Shown here piece after piece: positions 39,757 through 41,755 of a stretch of DNA of 41,755 nt. The notes below the pieces were generated by a model. That model did no database searches and was not told the DNA's origin. It saw nothing but the letters and a program-made list of their open reading frames with translations. Position 1 is the stretch's first letter; each line of letters starts with the position of its first letter. Position numbers and translations under genes: made by a program. The stretch comes from a virus. The stretch covers positions 1-41,755 of the IMG/VR virus record IMGVR_UViG_3300025326_000091. One strand, given 5' to 3'.

Positions 39757-40335
39757 TTGTCGAATCTCATCGAGAGGCGGCGTGCGCTGTTCGTCGGCGG
39801 ACGCCGCTTTCTCGTTCGAGGCGCAACGGTAGAGGCCGTATGCTTGGTCGAGTCTCTGTTCCAGGAGGAGATCGTCCGGTGTTGGGATGCCTGGAAAGAC
39901 GCCGATCCTCCGTTCTCTATTAGATCCAAGGTGCTGGAAGTGTTGCCGGTTTTCCTTTCCGATGCCCGGTGCCTTTCAGTCTTGGAGTGCCTAGTCGAGT
40001 CCGAGGATGACCGTGCGGAATGGCCGGTGAGGGAACTTGCGAGACTGGCCGTAGAACTCTCCGCCATGGAGGTCATAGTGGGGGCGTTCGAGATCTCGGA
40101 GAAGTCTAGATCGATTGCCTCTGCGGCGGAGGTCGAACGCAAGATATTGGAGGTGGCCAGGGATTACGGTTGCGCGCCTCACGAGGTTATGCGCTGGCCG
40201 TTCGCGGCGTACGCGGCAGCGGTAGTCGCCGCTCGTCCGGGTGGCCTTGAATCGCCGACGGTCGCCGCTCCGGATGAAGACATGATGCACCTACCTCCGG
40301 GGTTTGGATACGTAGATCGCAGGGTGGCGTCGTGA
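39757..40335 (+). CDS. Tail assembly chaperone-like protein, 192 aa
   Basis: A helical protein directly upstream of the tape measure, overlapping it (GTGA). A TTG start at 39757. The usual second product made by a -1 frameshift is not evident. Assignment is by position, helical content and the absence of other candidates. Confidence 0.6.
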   Translation: MSNLIERRRALFVGGRRFLVRGATVEAVCLVESLFQEEIVRCWDAWKDADPPFSIRSKVLEVLPVFLSDARCLSVLECLVESEDDRAEWPVRELARLAVELSAMEVIVGAFEISEKSRSIASAAEVERKILEVARDYGCAPHEVMRWPFAAYAAAVVAARPGGLESPTVAAPDEDMMHLPPGFGYVDRRVAS

Positions 40336-41755
40336 GCGACTTCAGCGTCCGCGGTCTGATCGAGATCCTGTTCAAGCAGGGCGGCGGGGAGGCTCGGGCC
40401 AAGAAAGAGCTCGACGACATCGCTCGTTCTGCGAAGGCGGCCGAGGATGAGGCCAAAAAGCTTGTAACTCAGATGAATGCCGCGGCGGCCGTGGACGTCA
40501 CTCCTGTCGCCGCCGCCACGACCGCCGCTGCCGAATCGATCCGCGCCGCCGGCGCTGAAGCGAGGGCGCTGCGGGCATCGTTCCAGTCCGCCTTCGCGCC
40601 AGAACCGCTCGAGCGTTTGAAGGCATCGGCGGCCGAAGCGGAGCAAGTCGTTTCCGCATCGTTCAAGAACATCTCCGCATCGATCGCCAATCTTGGGGGG
40701 AACGTCCCGCAGCATGTTGCGCTGATCGATCAGTTCACGACCTCGCTGGAGAAACAGTCCGGCATCGTTCGCGCGGAGCTCGTCCCGGCGACCGAGCACT
40801 TCCTCGGAATCACGAAGTCCGTCCCTGGTGCGCTCGCGGCCGTTGACACCGCGGTCAAGCTCTCGCAGACCGGGATGGTCAGCTTCGGGAACGCCGTCCT
40901 TGGCGTGACCGCGCTCATGGGCGGCAGGACCAAGGAGGCCGCGCGACTTCTCGGCGTCGCGCTCACGGACGCATCCGGCGCGGCGAAGACGCACGCCGCG
41001 ATCCTCGACGAGTTGAAGGCGAAGTACGGGGATCTCGCGAAGGTCGCCGAGATCTCGAAGGTCAAGGTGCAGGAATTCGGCACGGCGCAGACGGAGGCCG
41101 CCGACAAGGCCGCCGCGTCGTCCACGAAGTTCTCGGCGCTGAAATCCAACCTCACGAGCCTCCTCGCGTCGTTCGGCATCATCGCCGGCGTCGCAGGGAT
41201 CGGGCTGCTCGTTAGGAAGATCGGCGATCTCATCATCGAGGCCGAGAACCTACGACGAGTTCAATTCGCATTCGAGCGCTTGAGCGCATCCCTCGGTGTC
41301 AGCTCCGCGGAGATGCTCTCGTCCCTCCGCAAGGCGACCGAGGGCTTCATCACGAACGCGGAGCTGATGCGGCTCGCGAACACCGGGATCCTCCTCGGAA
41401 TCCCGCTGACGGCGAAGGGACTGGAAGATCTCGCAAGCGCGTCCCTGAAGCTCGGCCGAGCCATGGGCATCGACGCGACCTTCGCGCTGCAATCCATGAT
41501 GATCGGGATCGGCAGGCAGAGCCGGCTCGTGCTCGACAACCTCGGGATCATCGTGAGCAGCGAAGCGGCGTACGCGCGATACGCCGCGTCGATCGGCAAG
41601 TCCGTCGACGCTCTCAGCAAAAAAGAAATGACGCTTGCGTTCTACAGAGGCACGCTGGATTCGGTGCGCGACAAGCTCGAAGCGATGGGCGCGGCCGAGG
41701 AGAAGGTCACGACCGGAGCGACGTTCCAGAAGTGGGCGGTGAGCGCGAAGAACGT
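40332..41755 (+). CDS. Tape measure protein, N-terminal part (runs off the window and continues at 2-2143)
   Basis: GTG overlaps the chaperone stop. The visible 474 residues begin VSDFSVRGLIEILFKQGGGE, then charged coiled coil and Ala-rich helices. A hydrophobic stretch lies near residue 278-298 (LLASFGIIAGVAGIGLLV). Conserved tape-measure elements follow: LASASLKLGRAMGI and ALQSMMIGIGRQSRLVLDNL. Joined to the left end it is about 1,140 residues, giving a tail of roughly 170 nm by the usual 0.15 nm per residue rule. Confidence 0.85.
   Translation, partial: MSDFSVRGLIEILFKQGGGEARAKKELDDIARSAKAAEDEAKKLVTQMNAAAAVDVTPVAAATTAAAESIRAAGAEARALRASFQSAFAPEPLERLKASAAEAEQVVSASFKNISASIANLGGNVPQHVALIDQFTTSLEKQSGIVRAELVPATEHFLGITKSVPGALAAVDTAVKLSQTGMVSFGNAVLGVTALMGGRTKEAARLLGVALTDASGAAKTHAAILDELKAKYGDLAKVAEISKVKVQEFGTAQTEAADKAAASSTKFSALKSNLTSLLASFGIIAGVAGIGLLVRKIGDLIIEAENLRRVQFAFERLSASLGVSSAEMLSSLRKATEGFITNAELMRLANTGILLGIPLTAKGLEDLASASLKLGRAMGIDATFALQSMMIGIGRQSRLVLDNLGIIVSSEAAYARYAASIGKSVDALSKKEMTLAFYRGTLDSVRDKLEAMGAAEEKVTTGATFQKWAVSAKN
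41612..41755. repeat. Terminal direct repeat, right copy
   Basis: This is the same 144 bases as 1-144, except T at 41629 for C at 18. It marks closure of the circular contig within the tape measure gene. Confidence 0.93.

Noticed and set aside
39757-40335. Programmed frameshift in the tail chaperone
   Set aside because: No slippery sequence with an overlapping open extension was found; the gene simply overlaps the tape measure start.

Overview
The window reads as one essentially complete genome of a tailed double-stranded DNA phage with siphovirus (long, non-contractile tail) gene order, recovered as a circular contig. Bases 1-144 recur at 41612-41755 with a single mismatch. Joining the ends gives a 41,611-bp circle and fuses the two terminal open frames into one tape measure protein of about 1,140 residues. 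The DNA is GC-rich, genes overlap heavily (ATGA, GTGA, TGATG junctions), and Shine-Dalgarno sequences of the GGAGG type are common. That fits a phage of a GC-rich bacterium; several apparent Sec signal peptides suggest a host with an exported compartment, but the host cannot be named. I see no integrase, tRNA, CRISPR array, IS element or DNA polymerase.

Layout. 40332 through the join to 2143: tape measure. 2140-6414: tail tip and fibre-type proteins. 6414-9272: lysis region, with several small membrane proteins, small Cys-rich proteins, an M15-type peptidase and a holin-like protein. 9275-13969 (minus strand): a leftward operon of about sixteen small, mostly unrecognised genes, including a DUF7666-like protein with an Ala-rich repeat tail and a tandem paralogous pair in which one copy looks frameshifted. 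13970-14158: divergent control region with a promoter in each direction and inverted repeats next to a ribbon-helix-helix regulator. 14159-21923 (plus): recombination and replication module with an ERF annealing protein, three nuclease-fold proteins, a ParB-fold protein, a phage Dam-type methyltransferase and a DnaB/RepA-like helicase. 21924-22380: non-coding segment with 22-bp iterons, a candidate origin. 22381-23748: ParB-domain/DNA methyltransferase fusion. 23830-40335: small and large terminase, portal-MuF fusion, a pair of decoration-type paralogs, prohead protease, HK97-fold capsid, connectors, a fibre-like protein, a tandem set of small beta-rich proteins, major tail protein and tail chaperone.

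The most unusual element is a family of degenerate pentanucleotide arrays in the gaps of the recombination module (16608-16692, 17354-17423, 17441-17500, 18189-18263, with a decayed relative at 18643-18672). GGC recurs every five bases with variable NN. Three arrays end in the same GGGAC-TGA, and two share an 18-base leader. The five-base period and the changing reading frame argue against a protein-coding explanation.

Product names rest on motifs read by eye and on family knowledge; no database search was run.
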